A stretch of 64,000 nucleotides of DNA from Deltaproteobacteria bacterium (GTDB lineage: Bacteria; Myxococcota_A; UBA9042). The stretch's first letter is position 1. Each line of letters opens with the position of its first letter. Of the stretch, positions 7,864 to 17,230 are shown piece by piece. The DNA lies in assembly GCA_020632665.1 (NCBI GenBank), contig JACKFC010000026.1, forward strand, positions 1 to 64,000, given 5' to 3'. Below the pieces are notes generated by a model. That model worked only from the letters and a program-made list of their open reading frames with translations, had not been told where the DNA came from and searched no databases. The position numbers and the translations under genes were made by a program.

Positions 7864-9603
7864 ATGCGGGCGCGGAAGCTGGCGGCGCTGCCGACCGTGG
7901 CCCTGGCGGCCTTGGTGTTCGCGCTCGCCGCGTCCGCCTCCCTCGCCGCCGATGAGCCACCGCCGCCGCCCCTGGCCGGCCAAGACGAGCTCGCGCCCGA
8001 TCCGAACGCGACTCCGCAGGGCGGCCCGGGAGCCGACGCGCCCGAACCCGGCTCCGCCACGGCGCCCTCTGCAGCGACGCCTGCCCGGCCGGTGCCGCCG
8101 CGCAACGCGGTGCAGCAGCGCACCGAGAGCGAGGACCCGATCGCGCGCGGCCTCGCGCTCGAAGCCGTCGGCCTGCCGGTCGACGCGGCGGCCGCCTTCC
8201 GCAAGGCCGAGCGCGCCGGCCTCGGTGACCGCGGGGTCGAGGCCGGACGCCGCGCCGACGCGCTCGGCGAGGTCGAAGAGGCGCTGCGGCTGGTCGCTCG
8301 CCGCAAGGCGCGGCCGGCCAAAGCGGCGCTGGCCTCGGCGCTGCAGACCTTGCGTCGGCAAGAGCAGGCCCAGGGGTGGGCGATCTCCGCCGCGCTCGCC
8401 GGCTACCTCGCCCAGGCAGCGTCGGCGGTGCGCGATGGCCGCAACGCCAAGGCCCTGGCGCAGATCGCCGCCGCCGCCGGCCCCGAGGCGACGGCGATGA
8501 CCGGCGTCGCCGCCGCCGCGGTCGCCCGACGCAGCGCCCTGCGCCTGTACCGCTGCCTCGGCGGCCCGGATCGCTCCGAGGCCAACGCCGTGGTCGCGCT
8601 CGCCGGCGGCTACCTCGTCACCGGCGCGACCGGCAGCGGCGACGACCAACAGGTCTGGAGCTGGCGACTCGACGCGCATGGCCACGTGCAGCGCGCCGGT
8701 GGCTTCGGCGCCGCCGGGGCCGACCGTGCCCTCGCGGCGCTGCACACCCCGCAAGGCATCTGGCTGGTCGGCTCGACCGCCGGACGCGCCGGGACCGACG
8801 CGCTGGCGCTGCGCGTCGACGAGACGCTGCGCCCGCTGGCCCACGCCGACCACGACCTCGGCGGCCGCGAGCGTGCCACCGCCATCGCGCAGGGCGGCGA
8901 CGGCCAGCCCTGGATGCTGGTCGAAGGCGAGGTCGGCGATCCCGCCGGGCCGCACCGCGCCGCGTGGCTGGTGGCGCTCGGTCCCGACGGCAAGGCGCGC
9001 AAGACGGCGAAGCTGCCGATTGGACGGCGGGGCTTCGTCACCACGCTGCTGCTCGACTCGCAGAAGGGCGAGGCGCTGCTCTACGGTGGCGGCCGCGGCG
9101 TCGGTGAATCGGCGGGGGGCATGCTGCGCGCCTTCTCGGTCGGTTCGGCGACCGCCGACGCCGACGAAGGCCCCGACTTTCCGGGGCCCGTGCTCGCCGG
9201 TGCCGAGCTTGGTCGCGGCGCGCTGGCCTTGCTCGGCGCGAAAGGCGAAGGGGCAGGGCAGCGGCTCTGGATCGGCGGCCGCGACAAGCGCCGGCGGTGG
9301 CAGAAGACCCGCGACTTGCCGCGCGGCATCCACGCCGGCTCGGCCACGCTCTTGCCGCAGCGCCGCGGCGTGCTCGCGCTCTTGGCGCCGGCCGACGAGG
9401 CGCCGACCGACAACGCCGCGGCGAGCGCGACCGGCGGTGTCTGGACCGTCGATGGCCGCGGTCGCGCCAAGGCCGTCTTCTCGGCTCCGGGCTTCGCCCC
9501 GCGCGCTGCCCTGGCCGAAGGTCGCGAAGTGGTCGTGGTCGGCACCGCGCAGGGCTGCGGCCGGGCCGGGTTGGACGCCGCTTGGCTGAAGCTCGCGCCC
9601 TGA
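7864..9603 (+). CDS. Hypothetical secreted protein with propeller-like C-terminal half
   Basis: 579 residues, starting at the ATG two bases after the dehydrogenase stop. A clear signal peptide ends near residue 30 (SASLAA), followed by a proline- and alanine-rich linker, a helical alanine/arginine-rich segment (about 90-230) and a C-terminal half with repeated VALxGGYLVTGATGSG/WLVGSTAG-type blades (about 240-579) like the propeller bodies of the large lipoproteins at 19.5-24.5 and 58.3-59.9 kb. Probably periplasmic or surface-exposed; function unknown. Confidence 0.7.
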   Translation: MRARKLAALPTVALAALVFALAASASLAADEPPPPPLAGQDELAPDPNATPQGGPGADAPEPGSATAPSAATPARPVPPRNAVQQRTESEDPIARGLALEAVGLPVDAAAAFRKAERAGLGDRGVEAGRRADALGEVEEALRLVARRKARPAKAALASALQTLRRQEQAQGWAISAALAGYLAQAASAVRDGRNAKALAQIAAAAGPEATAMTGVAAAAVARRSALRLYRCLGGPDRSEANAVVALAGGYLVTGATGSGDDQQVWSWRLDAHGHVQRAGGFGAAGADRALAALHTPQGIWLVGSTAGRAGTDALALRVDETLRPLAHADHDLGGRERATAIAQGGDGQPWMLVEGEVGDPAGPHRAAWLVALGPDGKARKTAKLPIGRRGFVTTLLLDSQKGEALLYGGGRGVGESAGGMLRAFSVGSATADADEGPDFPGPVLAGAELGRGALALLGAKGEGAGQRLWIGGRDKRRRWQKTRDLPRGIHAGSATLLPQRRGVLALLAPADEAPTDNAAASATGGVWTVDGRGRAKAVFSAPGFAPRAALAEGREVVVVGTAQGCGRAGLDAAWLKLAP

Positions 9604-9607
9604 GCCG

Positions 9608-9642
9608 GTGCGCTCGCGCCAGCCCCGATGGCGTCAGCGCAC
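9608..9642. terminator. Bidirectional hairpin terminator between convergent genes
   Basis: An inverted repeat pairs GTGCGCT with AGCGCAC and, inside it, CGCCA with TGGCG around a seven-base loop. It begins five bases after the plus-strand stop at 9603 and overlaps the stop codon of the minus-strand gene (9634-9636). There is no U-run, but its place between convergent genes fits a shared terminator. Confidence 0.6.
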
Positions 9643-10911
9643 GTCGGCGGGCGGCCAGCGGAACCGAGGCTTCGGCGGCACCCGATCGACGAGGTAGCGC
9701 ACCAACTCGACGGGCGGCCCTTCACCTTCGATGCCCCGGATGCCGGTGAACGGGTCCGGCCGCCCCAGCCGCGTCTCGATCTGGCCGCCGTTCGGGTCGC
9801 GCCAGGCCAACTCGACGACGTCGTCTTCGCGGTGCTGCGCCCGCTCGAGCGTGTAGCCGCGGTAGCGCGCCCCCTCGACCAATGGGCGCAAGAGGTCGCG
9901 CTCCTGCGGCGTCAGCGGCGCCCGCGCCGGTGGCTGGTCGGCCGAGTGCGTCCATGGCTGCCAGATGTGCAGCGGGTAGGCGGCTCGCGTCGCGAAGAAG
10001 GCGTCGGCCCGCAGCACGGCCGCCAAGGCGAGCACGACCGCGGCGCCGATGGCCAGGCGCTTGCCGAGCGCCTCGACCGCCGGGGCCCGGACCGCGGCGA
10101 CAGCCTCCCGCCCTTGCGCGCCGGCCGGTAGGCAGAACGCGAGCGCGACCACCACCGCGGTGTATTCGTAGAGTCCGCCGACGACCCACATCATCATGTG
10201 CACGGCGCCGATCCCGAGGCCGAGGCCGATCCGCAGCCGCCTTCCGAATGGCGCCGCCACCATCGCGAGCTGGGCGACCATGGTCAGGCCGGCGGCGGCC
10301 GCGGCGAGCTCCGGCGTCTCGGCGAACGCCGCGGAGACTGCGGCGACGCCGCGGCCCTCGTCGACCGGGGCGCTGCAGGCGATGACGTGCCAGATTGGCC
10401 GATGGTCCCAGTGCAAGCCGCCGCGCAGCAGCTTGGCCAGCCCGGCGCAGACGTAGCCGCCGGCGAAGGCCGCGAAGGCGAGGGCCTCGGGCAGCGCGCC
10501 GCGTCGCCACACCGGGGCGCGCCGCTCCAGCCAGCAGCCGAGGGTCCAGCCGGCGAGCAGCAGCCCGATCAGGAACGAGCGCGGCGGGAAGGTCGCCATC
10601 GTGCCGAAGACGGCCTCGCCGAGCAGGTGCATCGCTGCCAGCGTCAGCACGCCGCTCGCCAGCGCGGCGCGGTTGGTCAGCAGGCCGAGGCAGCCGAGCC
10701 AACCGAGCCCGGCCAGGATGCCGAGCGCGACCGGCGTGTCTGCGATCCAGCGGTACAGGGCCGGCGAGCTCCAGCCCGGCTGCGAGAGCTGCGAGATGGC
10801 CCGCGCGTCGAGCCAGAAGTGGATCTCGTTGGCGGCAAGCAGCGCCACCGTCGCCCGCTGTACGGTACGGCTCCTCCCGGCCCAGGGCGAGGTCGCGCGC
10901 GCCGTGCTCAT
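9634..10911 (-). CDS. Polytopic membrane protein (HTTM/DoxX-like, unassigned)
   Basis: 425 residues. The ATG at 10911 has GGGAGGCGG immediately upstream and overlaps the preceding stop (ATGA). The first 300 residues alternate hydrophobic segments (about eight to ten predicted helices) with short loops, and a hydrophilic C-terminal tail follows (about 320-425). The pattern with early aromatic residues resembles HTTM (vitamin-K gamma-carboxylase-like) membrane proteins, but I see no decisive motif. Coupled with the two-helix membrane protein upstream, so the two may act together in the inner membrane. Confidence 0.65.
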   Translation of the reverse strand: MSTARATSPWAGRSRTVQRATVALLAANEIHFWLDARAISQLSQPGWSSPALYRWIADTPVALGILAGLGWLGCLGLLTNRAALASGVLTLAAMHLLGEAVFGTMATFPPRSFLIGLLLAGWTLGCWLERRAPVWRRGALPEALAFAAFAGGYVCAGLAKLLRGGLHWDHRPIWHVIACSAPVDEGRGVAAVSAAFAETPELAAAAAGLTMVAQLAMVAAPFGRRLRIGLGLGIGAVHMMMWVVGGLYEYTAVVVALAFCLPAGAQGREAVAAVRAPAVEALGKRLAIGAAVVLALAAVLRADAFFATRAAYPLHIWQPWTHSADQPPARAPLTPQERDLLRPLVEGARYRGYTLERAQHREDDVVELAWRDPNGGQIETRLGRPDPFTGIRGIEGEGPPVELVRYLVDRVPPKPRFRWPPADVR

Positions 10912-11618
10912 TCCGCCTCCCGCGCGACGCAACGGCTGATCGGGCAGTCGACCCGCTCACGGCCGCCTTCGGCGTCGAAACGCTCGATCCGACGCGCCAG
11001 CAGCAGCGGCTGAGCGGCGCCCGGCGGCGGTTGGCCGTGGTGGCGCAAGATCCAGAAGAAGCTGGCCCGGTCGTGGACCTCGATCGACGTCCAGGTGCCG
11101 CAGACCCCCGGTGCCGGCAGCGAATATTCGGTCGGCATCGGGTCGCAGCGGTAGTCGACGAAGCGCTTCGGCTCGCGGGCGGTCCCGTCGGCCTGCAGCA
11201 CGATCAGGCGGCTGCCGCTGGTCGGTACGTAGGAGAACATGTCCAGCGCGTAGAAGGGCCACGCGTGATGCACCACCTGCGCGGTGGCGACGACGACGAT
11301 GAGCACGCCGAGGGAGAGTCGCCAACTCACCGGCTCTGCTGGCGACGGCTGGGCACGCTGCGGTCCGTCTTCCGCTGTTGGGGCGGCGATCACCGTCGTT
11401 CCGCGGCGCAGCCGCCAAGTGCGCACGGCCAGCGCGATCGCGGCGCCGAGCAGCACCACGCACATGCCGATCCCGGCGGTGAGCGAGATGTCTGCTGCGC
11501 CGAGCTGCTGCATCGACGGCCGCACCTCCGACGAGGTCGTGATCGGCTCGGGATGCGAGACGGCACCCTGCGGCAGCTCGAGAAGATGACCGTTCGGAAG
11601 CGGCAGTTCGCGTCGCAT
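10908..11618 (-). CDS. Hypothetical membrane protein, two predicted helices
   Basis: 236 residues from the ATG at 11618; an alternative in-frame ATG at 11513 has a GGAGG farther upstream and would remove a 35-residue polar N-terminus. Transmembrane stretches lie at about 47-66 and 103-121, the rest being a soluble C-terminal domain with four cysteines, probably periplasmic. Overlaps the next gene as ATGA. Not recognised. Confidence 0.6.
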   Translation of the reverse strand: MRRELPLPNGHLLELPQGAVSHPEPITTSSEVRPSMQQLGAADISLTAGIGMCVVLLGAAIALAVRTWRLRRGTTVIAAPTAEDGPQRAQPSPAEPVSWRLSLGVLIVVVATAQVVHHAWPFYALDMFSYVPTSGSRLIVLQADGTAREPKRFVDYRCDPMPTEYSLPAPGVCGTWTSIEVHDRASFFWILRHHGQPPPGAAQPLLLARRIERFDAEGGRERVDCPISRCVAREAE

Positions 11619-11784
11619 CGGCTGCAGAGTGCCACCGCATCGCCGCGCCGACCAGTTGCGCGGCCGGGGTGTTGACGGCGCCGCGCGAGTCGCTACGATT
11701 CGCCCTCAACCGCCCGACATCCGTGCGGCTTTCGTGGCCAGTTTGCGTGACCAGCCTCGCTGTTCACGGTGCGCGGAGTCCGTC

Positions 11785-12369
11785 ATGGTGCATCCCGACA
11801 CCACCCTTGCGTTCATCGACGAGATCGTCGGCTACGGCGTCGTCGCCACCCAACCCATCCCCAAAGGCACCATCGTCTGGGTCGAAGACCCGCTGGATCA
11901 GCGCTTCACCCCCGCGCGCATGGCCGAGATGCCCGATGTGCTGCGCACGCCGGTCGAGCGCTACTCCTACCGCGACCACCGGGGCGATATGGTCCTGTGC
12001 TGGGACCTGGCGAAATACTTCAACCACAGCTGCGAGAGCAGCTGCTTGGGCCTCGACTTCCCCTTCGAGGTGGCCGTGCGCGATATCGCGCCGGGTGAGC
12101 AGCTCACTGACGATCACGGCACCTTCTACCTACTCGGCGCCGAGCGCTTCGCCTGCCGCTGCGGCGCACCGGGCTGCCGCGGCGCGGTGACGCCGGAAGA
12201 CCGCAAGGGCCACGAGCCGACCTGGCGACAGATGCTCGCCGCCGCGCTCGGCAGCACCCAGAGCGTGGCCCAGCCTTTGGCCGAGCTGTTGCTGCCGGGA
12301 GAGCTGGACGCCGTCGTCCGGCGCTACATCTCGGGCGTTGCCGCGGCATCGACGCGGCGCCCGAAGTAG
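11785..12369 (+). CDS. SET-domain protein (putative lysine methyltransferase)
   Basis: 194 residues from the ATG at 11785, with GGAG upstream. Motifs of the SET fold are clear: GYGVVATQPIPKGT at the N-terminus, the knot motif NHSC (80-83), and a post-SET-like CRCGAPGC (124-131) that may bind zinc. SET enzymes transfer methyl from S-adenosylmethionine to lysine side chains. In bacteria such short free-standing SET proteins are uncommon outside chlamydiae and environmental lineages, and their targets are mostly unknown. Divergent from the membrane-protein pair and convergent with the MarR gene, so it is probably its own unit. Confidence 0.8.
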   Translation: MVHPDTTLAFIDEIVGYGVVATQPIPKGTIVWVEDPLDQRFTPARMAEMPDVLRTPVERYSYRDHRGDMVLCWDLAKYFNHSCESSCLGLDFPFEVAVRDIAPGEQLTDDHGTFYLLGAERFACRCGAPGCRGAVTPEDRKGHEPTWRQMLAAALGSTQSVAQPLAELLLPGELDAVVRRYISGVAAASTRRPK

Positions 12370-12374
12370 CGGCT

Positions 12375-12818
12375 TCACTCCCAGCGATCGACCATCGCCA
12401 GCAGCACGCGGTGGGTCGCGGCGAGGTCGTCCGCGTCGACGTCGGCGGCGACCTCTGCGGCCAGCCCATCGAGGATCCCGATGCCGTGGACCAGGCCGGC
12501 GCGACCGCGCTCGGTCCAGCAGATCAGCCGCGCCCGACCGTCGGCCGGGTCGGGGCGGCGCTCCAATACGCCGAGCGCGTCGAGCTCGTCGACCAGCTGC
12601 TGCACCGCCTGCTTGCTGATGCCGAGGCGTGCGGCGAGCGCCGTCAGGCGGATGCCCTCGAAGGGGATGTGGGGGAAGAGGTTGGTATGCGTCACGCGGA
12701 TTCGGTCGTCGCCGAGGGCCTCGCGGACCCGGCCGATCGCCTCTTCGTTGGCCAGCCGCGCCGCCTTGAACAAGACCTGCAGCAGCGACCGCCGCTTGAG
12801 CGCCTCGAAGTCGGTCAT
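12375..12818 (-). CDS. MarR-family transcriptional regulator
   Basis: 147 residues. Winged helix-turn-helix: LTALAARLGISKQAVQQLVDEL is followed by the wing DPADGRARLI, the usual MarR signature. The ATG at 12818 overlaps the stop of the DUF4336 gene (ATGA), so the two form an operon and the regulator may control it in response to a small ligand. No operator is evident by eye upstream of 13576. Confidence 0.8.
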   Translation of the reverse strand: MTDFEALKRRSLLQVLFKAARLANEEAIGRVREALGDDRIRVTHTNLFPHIPFEGIRLTALAARLGISKQAVQQLVDELDALGVLERRPDPADGRARLICWTERGRAGLVHGIGILDGLAAEVAADVDADDLAATHRVLLAMVDRWE

Positions 12819-13576
12819 CGCGCGGCCCCGCGCGGCAGAGCGGCCGCCTCGCCGGGCAAGAACGCCCACGCGGTGCGCAACGCCGCGGCGACCTCGCCCA
12901 GCAGCGGTGTGCCGTGGCCCAAGACCGCGCGCTGCAGCGGCCAATCGAGCATGGCGTCGACGCTACGCCGCGCCGCTCGCCGGTCGGAGAACGCCGTCCA
13001 ACGCAGCATCCTGCTCAACGCGACCGTATCGTAGAAGCCCATGACCCGGGCGTACGTGGCCGTCCAGAGGTGCGTCGGGCGGCCGATATTGTGGACCAGG
13101 TCGGTGAGCAGGATCGTGCCGCTCGGCGCGTGGTAGAACGCCGTCTCGTGCAGACGGCAGCCGTCGACCGCCCGCTCGCGCAGCGCGTCGCCGAAGTCGA
13201 GCTCCACCGCCGAGCCGAGCTCCCGGTCGACCCGCAGGTCGGGCCGCTTGCGCGGCAGGCCCGGCGCGGCGTGCAGCTTCGCCTGCGGATACGCCGTCGC
13301 CCAATCGCCGATCGCGAGGTGGTGCATCAGGTTCGGCGCGACCAAGTGCGTCACGGTGCCCAGCGCGTCGACCGCAGCGCGGCGCGCGGCCGTGCAAGGC
13401 AGCGGCGACCAGAGCAGCAGCCCCGCGTCCGGCAGGCGCACCACGGCCATCGTCGAGCCGAGCTGCAAGCCGAGGAATTGCTGCGGTCCCTGGTCGATCC
13501 ACAAGCCCTCGCAGAGCGGCTGCAGGCCGACTGTTCGGGCGATGGCGAGGGAATTGTCGCTCGCTGGGGTCGTCAT
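12815..13576 (-). CDS. DUF4336 / metallo-beta-lactamase-fold protein
   Basis: 253 residues. The body follows the DUF4336 pattern: an N-terminal WIDQGPQQFLGL segment, VTHLVAPNLMHHLAIGDW with paired histidines where metallo-beta-lactamases bind metal, FYHAPSGTILLTDLVHN and a late GHG. DUF4336 proteins are predicted hydrolases of unknown substrate. GGAGCG precedes the ATG. Followed directly by a MarR regulator in the same operon. Confidence 0.65.
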   Translation of the reverse strand: MTTPASDNSLAIARTVGLQPLCEGLWIDQGPQQFLGLQLGSTMAVVRLPDAGLLLWSPLPCTAARRAAVDALGTVTHLVAPNLMHHLAIGDWATAYPQAKLHAAPGLPRKRPDLRVDRELGSAVELDFGDALRERAVDGCRLHETAFYHAPSGTILLTDLVHNIGRPTHLWTATYARVMGFYDTVALSRMLRWTAFSDRRAARRSVDAMLDWPLQRAVLGHGTPLLGEVAAALRTAWAFLPGEAAALPRGAAR

Positions 13577-13658
13577 CGCGCGCTCCGACGGCGCAGGTCC
13601 GGGCGCCTCGACGCACCCTGGCGGAGCCCGTCCAAATGGTCAAGCGCGATTGACGAAA

Positions 13659-14468
13659 TCACCCCGCGCCAGCGGCCTCGTCCTGGAGCGGGAATCGGCG
13701 CACCGACGCCCAGCGCCAAGCCAGCGCGCCGGCACCTCGCGGCAGGCTCTGGCACCAGTCGAGGTAGCCGCCGAGGGTGGCGAAGCGCTCGGACGCGGCG
13801 GCGAAATGCGGATCGTCGCCGACGGCACCGACGTCGCGTCGCAAGCGCTCCGCCGCAGGGTCGGCGCGATAGGCGCGGACGTAGCCGAGCAGGCGGGTGT
13901 GGTAGCCGGCGTCCTCGATCACGGCGCCGATGGTGCCGGCGCGTGGGTGGCTGCCGTCGATCATGGCGCCGACCTCCGCCTCGAAGTCGGCGACGCCGTC
14001 GGGCCACATCTGCAGCAGCTCGAGGTCGTAGATCGGGTCGAGGTGGGTCACCTGCAACACGTGCCCGGTGATGGTCTCGCGCAGCGAGAAGAGTCCGCTC
14101 GGATCGAGCACGCTGACGGGGTCGTCGGCGAAGCGCAGGACCTGATGCATCGCGAACGAGATGCCGCGCTGGGCGTAGTAGTCGCGCGCACCTGGGATGA
14201 TCACCCAACGCAGCTGATCGAGGCCGCCGAAGAAGAGCTGGGCGCGGTTCGGCCGAGGGCGGTCGGGATCGAGCAGGCCGCGCGCCGCGAGGTTGTCGAG
14301 CCGCCGGCCCAACTCGTCGCCGTCGGCCCAGACCGGCAGCGTCCGGCCGACCCGCCGCACCTTGTCGCGGACGGCGCGGCGATTGCCGATCGCGCGGACG
14401 AGCAGCCGCCACGCTGGTTCGTGCAGGCGCGCGGTGGCGCCTTCGCGCAGGCGCGCCTCGGCTACCAC
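13659..14468 (-). CDS. Conserved hypothetical protein
   Basis: 269 residues if the GTG at 14468 is used; that codon overlaps the stop of the DUF2330 gene (GTGGTAG). The frame is open farther upstream but then lies inside the DUF2330 gene. The sequence is soluble with no signal peptide. Notable stretches are LRWVIIPGARDYYAQRG, ISFAMHQVLRF and GHVLQVTHLDPIYDLELL. I do not recognise a family with confidence. Coupling to the DUF2330 gene suggests joint expression. Confidence 0.6.
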   Translation of the reverse strand: MVAEARLREGATARLHEPAWRLLVRAIGNRRAVRDKVRRVGRTLPVWADGDELGRRLDNLAARGLLDPDRPRPNRAQLFFGGLDQLRWVIIPGARDYYAQRGISFAMHQVLRFADDPVSVLDPSGLFSLRETITGHVLQVTHLDPIYDLELLQMWPDGVADFEAEVGAMIDGSHPRAGTIGAVIEDAGYHTRLLGYVRAYRADPAAERLRRDVGAVGDDPHFAAASERFATLGGYLDWCQSLPRGAGALAWRWASVRRFPLQDEAAGAG

Positions 14469-16510
14469 AGGCGCATCGCCAGCACGGTGCCCACCGCCAT
14501 GAGCAGCAGCAGCGCCGCGCCGCCGAACGGCCGCCCACCCTTGCCGCCGGTGCAGCCGCCTTCGCTCGGGGTGTTGTGCGCTTCGGCAGCGGCGCGGTGC
14601 AGCGTGGCGTGCGGATCGTCGGCGGGCGGGGACCACGCGCTCGCTTCGCCCGCCGCTGGGGCCAGCGAGATCGTCGCCGGCAGGCTGGGCGCGCCGGGCT
14701 GTGCGCCGGCGATCGCGGTGTCGACCAACTCGACCATCGACGCAGGCACGGGCTTCGCCGCCCCCGTCTCGTCGAGAAGCTCCACGCGCAGCGCCGCGGG
14801 GCTGCTCTTCCAGCGTGGGTCGGCAGTGGTCGGTCCCGCCAGGCGCGTCGACGTGCTGATGGCCTCGAAGGCGTTGTTGGGCAAGATCCAGCTGCCACCG
14901 TCGAGCGGTCCGCCTTCGAGTCGCAGCCGGATCGCGTCGGCGTCGAATTCGCGGTCGTAGCAGATCGCAGCGACGCTCGCGGCCCAGTCGATGCGGACGT
15001 CCGGCAGCGTCGCGTTGAAGGCGAAGATCGGGTCGCGGTCCATCTCGTCGGCCGAGATGCGCATGTGCAGCCGGGTCAGCTTCGCGCCGGGGGCGTCGAG
15101 CGCGTCGCGGACGGCCAAGACCGGCTCGGCCACGCCGGTGCGCAGGCTCTCTGCGAGGGCGGCGCCGTCGACCGCTGCTTCCCCGCCATCGGTCAACGCG
15201 AGCGTCGTCGCGTCGCGCAGCGTCGACCAGAACTGCTCCGCCGCATCACCTTGGCCGTTGGCCTGCGCCAACCCCGACGCGGCCTCGAAGAGCACCGCGG
15301 TCTCGGTCACCACCGCGAAAGCCGAGTCCCGCACCCACTCTGCCAGGCCCTGCGCCGTGGTCACCGTCTTCAGTGCGTCGAGTTCGTCGAAATACTTCGG
15401 GTTCAACGCCTTTCCGTTGGCCCAGATCGAGCGAGATTGCCAGCCACCGTCCGCCGACTCCCAGACGATGGGCCGCGTGAAGAGCGCGGTCGCGTCGACG
15501 CCGCCTTCGTTGCCGAAGAGGTCCACCCGAAGGTCACCCGCCGGGCCGGCGAACTCGGTCACGAAGGCCCGGCCGGCCGCCTCGTCGATCGCCGCCGCGA
15601 CCAGTTGCACGTAGTTCTGCACGCCGCCGTCCCAGCGCAGCCGCAGCGGGTTCGGCGTCACGGCGAGGTGATGCTTCGGCACCGCGCGGCCGGGTCCGAT
15701 GGTGTAGACAACGACCGCGAGCTCATCGGCCGCGGCGATCGAGGTCAGTCGCAGCGGCACGCAAGGGTCGGCGTCTTGCATCTGCAGCACGACGGGGCGG
15801 ATCTCCGCGACGTCTGCTCCGCTCGCGAGCTTGAACGCGACGAAGACGTCGCCCTTCGCCACGTGGCTGGCGACGATCGGCGCCGCCGCGGCCGGTGTGT
15901 CGTAGCCGTTGTCGGCCAGCCACTTCATCAACGCGCTGCCGTCTTTGCCTTGTACGACCTCGTAGTTGTATGGGCCGGCCTGGCTCTTCTCGAGCACCTG
16001 CACATCTCCGCCCCGGCCTCCGCCGTGGGCGCCGCCGTCCGTGACCGCGATATCGCTTGTCAAACCGCTGACTGCGAGGTCATTGTCGCTGCAGCCGAAG
16101 GCCGACTCCGCGGCGTAGAGGCCGCAGCCTTCGTCGTCCAGGGCGAATCTGCTGCGGAAGCGTGGCGCCACGGCCTGATCCAAGCGGTCGAAGACGTAGG
16201 CTGTACCGACCCCGACCTTCGGCGGCTTCGGCATCGGCACGACCCATGCGAAGTCCTTCGCCGGCCCGCTGTACCGCACCTCGATGGTCACGGTGGTTTT
16301 GCCGCCGGCGTCGCGGTGAAAGAGCACCCGCTCGGCGTCCTGCACGACGAGGCTCGACGACCCCGGTGGCGAGAAGCAACCACCGCAGGCGAAGGCCTCG
16401 GTGCCGACGGTCATCGCGGCGAGCGCCACCAGGATCAGGATGGTTCGCAGGCGCCATGCCTTGCTGCTCGAGGCCTCGTGGCGCACCACGCGCTCGGTTC
16501 GGCTCGCCAT
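14462..16510 (-). CDS. DUF2330 domain protein, membrane-anchored
   Basis: 682 residues from the ATG at 16510 (GGAGG five bases upstream). Signal peptide, then ACGGCF at 41-46 and the DUF2330 hallmarks ERVLFHRDAGGKTTVTIEVR and YSGPAKDFAWVVPMP. DUF2330 proteins are secreted proteins of unknown role, common in myxobacteria and some actinobacteria. The C-terminus ends in a hydrophobic helix (FGGAALLLLMAVGTVLAM) and two residues, like a C-terminal membrane anchor, preceded by a glycine/lysine segment. Downstream of a small beta-barrel-like protein and overlapping the next gene; likely one operon for cell-envelope proteins. Confidence 0.8.
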   Translation of the reverse strand: MASRTERVVRHEASSSKAWRLRTILILVALAAMTVGTEAFACGGCFSPPGSSSLVVQDAERVLFHRDAGGKTTVTIEVRYSGPAKDFAWVVPMPKPPKVGVGTAYVFDRLDQAVAPRFRSRFALDDEGCGLYAAESAFGCSDNDLAVSGLTSDIAVTDGGAHGGGRGGDVQVLEKSQAGPYNYEVVQGKDGSALMKWLADNGYDTPAAAAPIVASHVAKGDVFVAFKLASGADVAEIRPVVLQMQDADPCVPLRLTSIAAADELAVVVYTIGPGRAVPKHHLAVTPNPLRLRWDGGVQNYVQLVAAAIDEAAGRAFVTEFAGPAGDLRVDLFGNEGGVDATALFTRPIVWESADGGWQSRSIWANGKALNPKYFDELDALKTVTTAQGLAEWVRDSAFAVVTETAVLFEAASGLAQANGQGDAAEQFWSTLRDATTLALTDGGEAAVDGAALAESLRTGVAEPVLAVRDALDAPGAKLTRLHMRISADEMDRDPIFAFNATLPDVRIDWAASVAAICYDREFDADAIRLRLEGGPLDGGSWILPNNAFEAISTSTRLAGPTTADPRWKSSPAALRVELLDETGAAKPVPASMVELVDTAIAGAQPGAPSLPATISLAPAAGEASAWSPPADDPHATLHRAAAEAHNTPSEGGCTGGKGGRPFGGAALLLLMAVGTVLAMRLW

Positions 16511-16539
16511 CACCGCCTCCTTCCCGGCCGCATCGGCCC

Positions 16540-17130
16540 TCACCACTGCCATCCGATCCAACCCCTCACGTCGAGTTCGAACTCGCTGCAGGTATCTTCG
16601 ACCTCGCGCTCGGCTTCTCGCATCGTCGCGACGCTGTAGCGCCCGCCGAGCAAGCCGTTCGCCTCGATGAACGCGTGGGGGCCCAGGCCGAACCGCGCCG
16701 CGACGCCGAACGACGCCGTCACCGCGTCCCCGGTCAACGAGATGGCCGGCACGTCCGGGGCATTGAATACGTTCTCTGCCGCTCGCCCACCCCAGCTGTG
16801 ACGCCAGAGCAGCTGCGCCAGCAGGCCCATGCCGTGCGTGCGGTTGCCGATCCCGAGGAAGATGCCCTGGACGCCACATTCGAAGCGGTTGAGGTGCTGC
16901 AATACCACCGTCGCCGGGCTCGCTGCGCCGACGATGGCGGCTACACCCCATGCGCGCGAGAGGCCGTATTCGTAGCGCAATCGCGGCGCGACCGAGAGGG
17001 CGGCGGTCGCGTCGAGTGCGACGCCGTGGCGTGGATAGGCATCCTCTGCCGCAGCCGGCGCAGCCAGCAGCGACGCGGTGGCCAGCAACCACAGCACGAT
17101 GGCTGCAGGGAGGGTCGTGTTCCGCCTCAT
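16540..17130 (-). CDS. Hypothetical exported protein, possible small outer-membrane barrel
   Basis: 196 residues from the ATG at 17130 (GAGAGG upstream). The signal peptide is cleaved near APAAAED (about residue 30). The mature chain alternates short hydrophobic strands (ALDATAALSVAPRLRYEYGL, AVTASFGVAARFGLG) and ends in an aromatic residue (GWIGWQW), which is typical of outer-membrane beta-barrels. No family recognised. Thirty bases upstream of the DUF2330 gene, same strand. Confidence 0.6.
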   Translation of the reverse strand: MRRNTTLPAAIVLWLLATASLLAAPAAAEDAYPRHGVALDATAALSVAPRLRYEYGLSRAWGVAAIVGAASPATVVLQHLNRFECGVQGIFLGIGNRTHGMGLLAQLLWRHSWGGRAAENVFNAPDVPAISLTGDAVTASFGVAARFGLGPHAFIEANGLLGGRYSVATMREAEREVEDTCSEFELDVRGWIGWQW

Positions 17131-17230
17131 TTCGCCTCTCGGAAGCTGATATTCGCGGCCCAAAGCTAGCAAATGCCGCAGCAGGCTTCCAGCAGCATGA
17201 CGAGCGCGGCGGCGGGCGCGCGGCGCCGGA

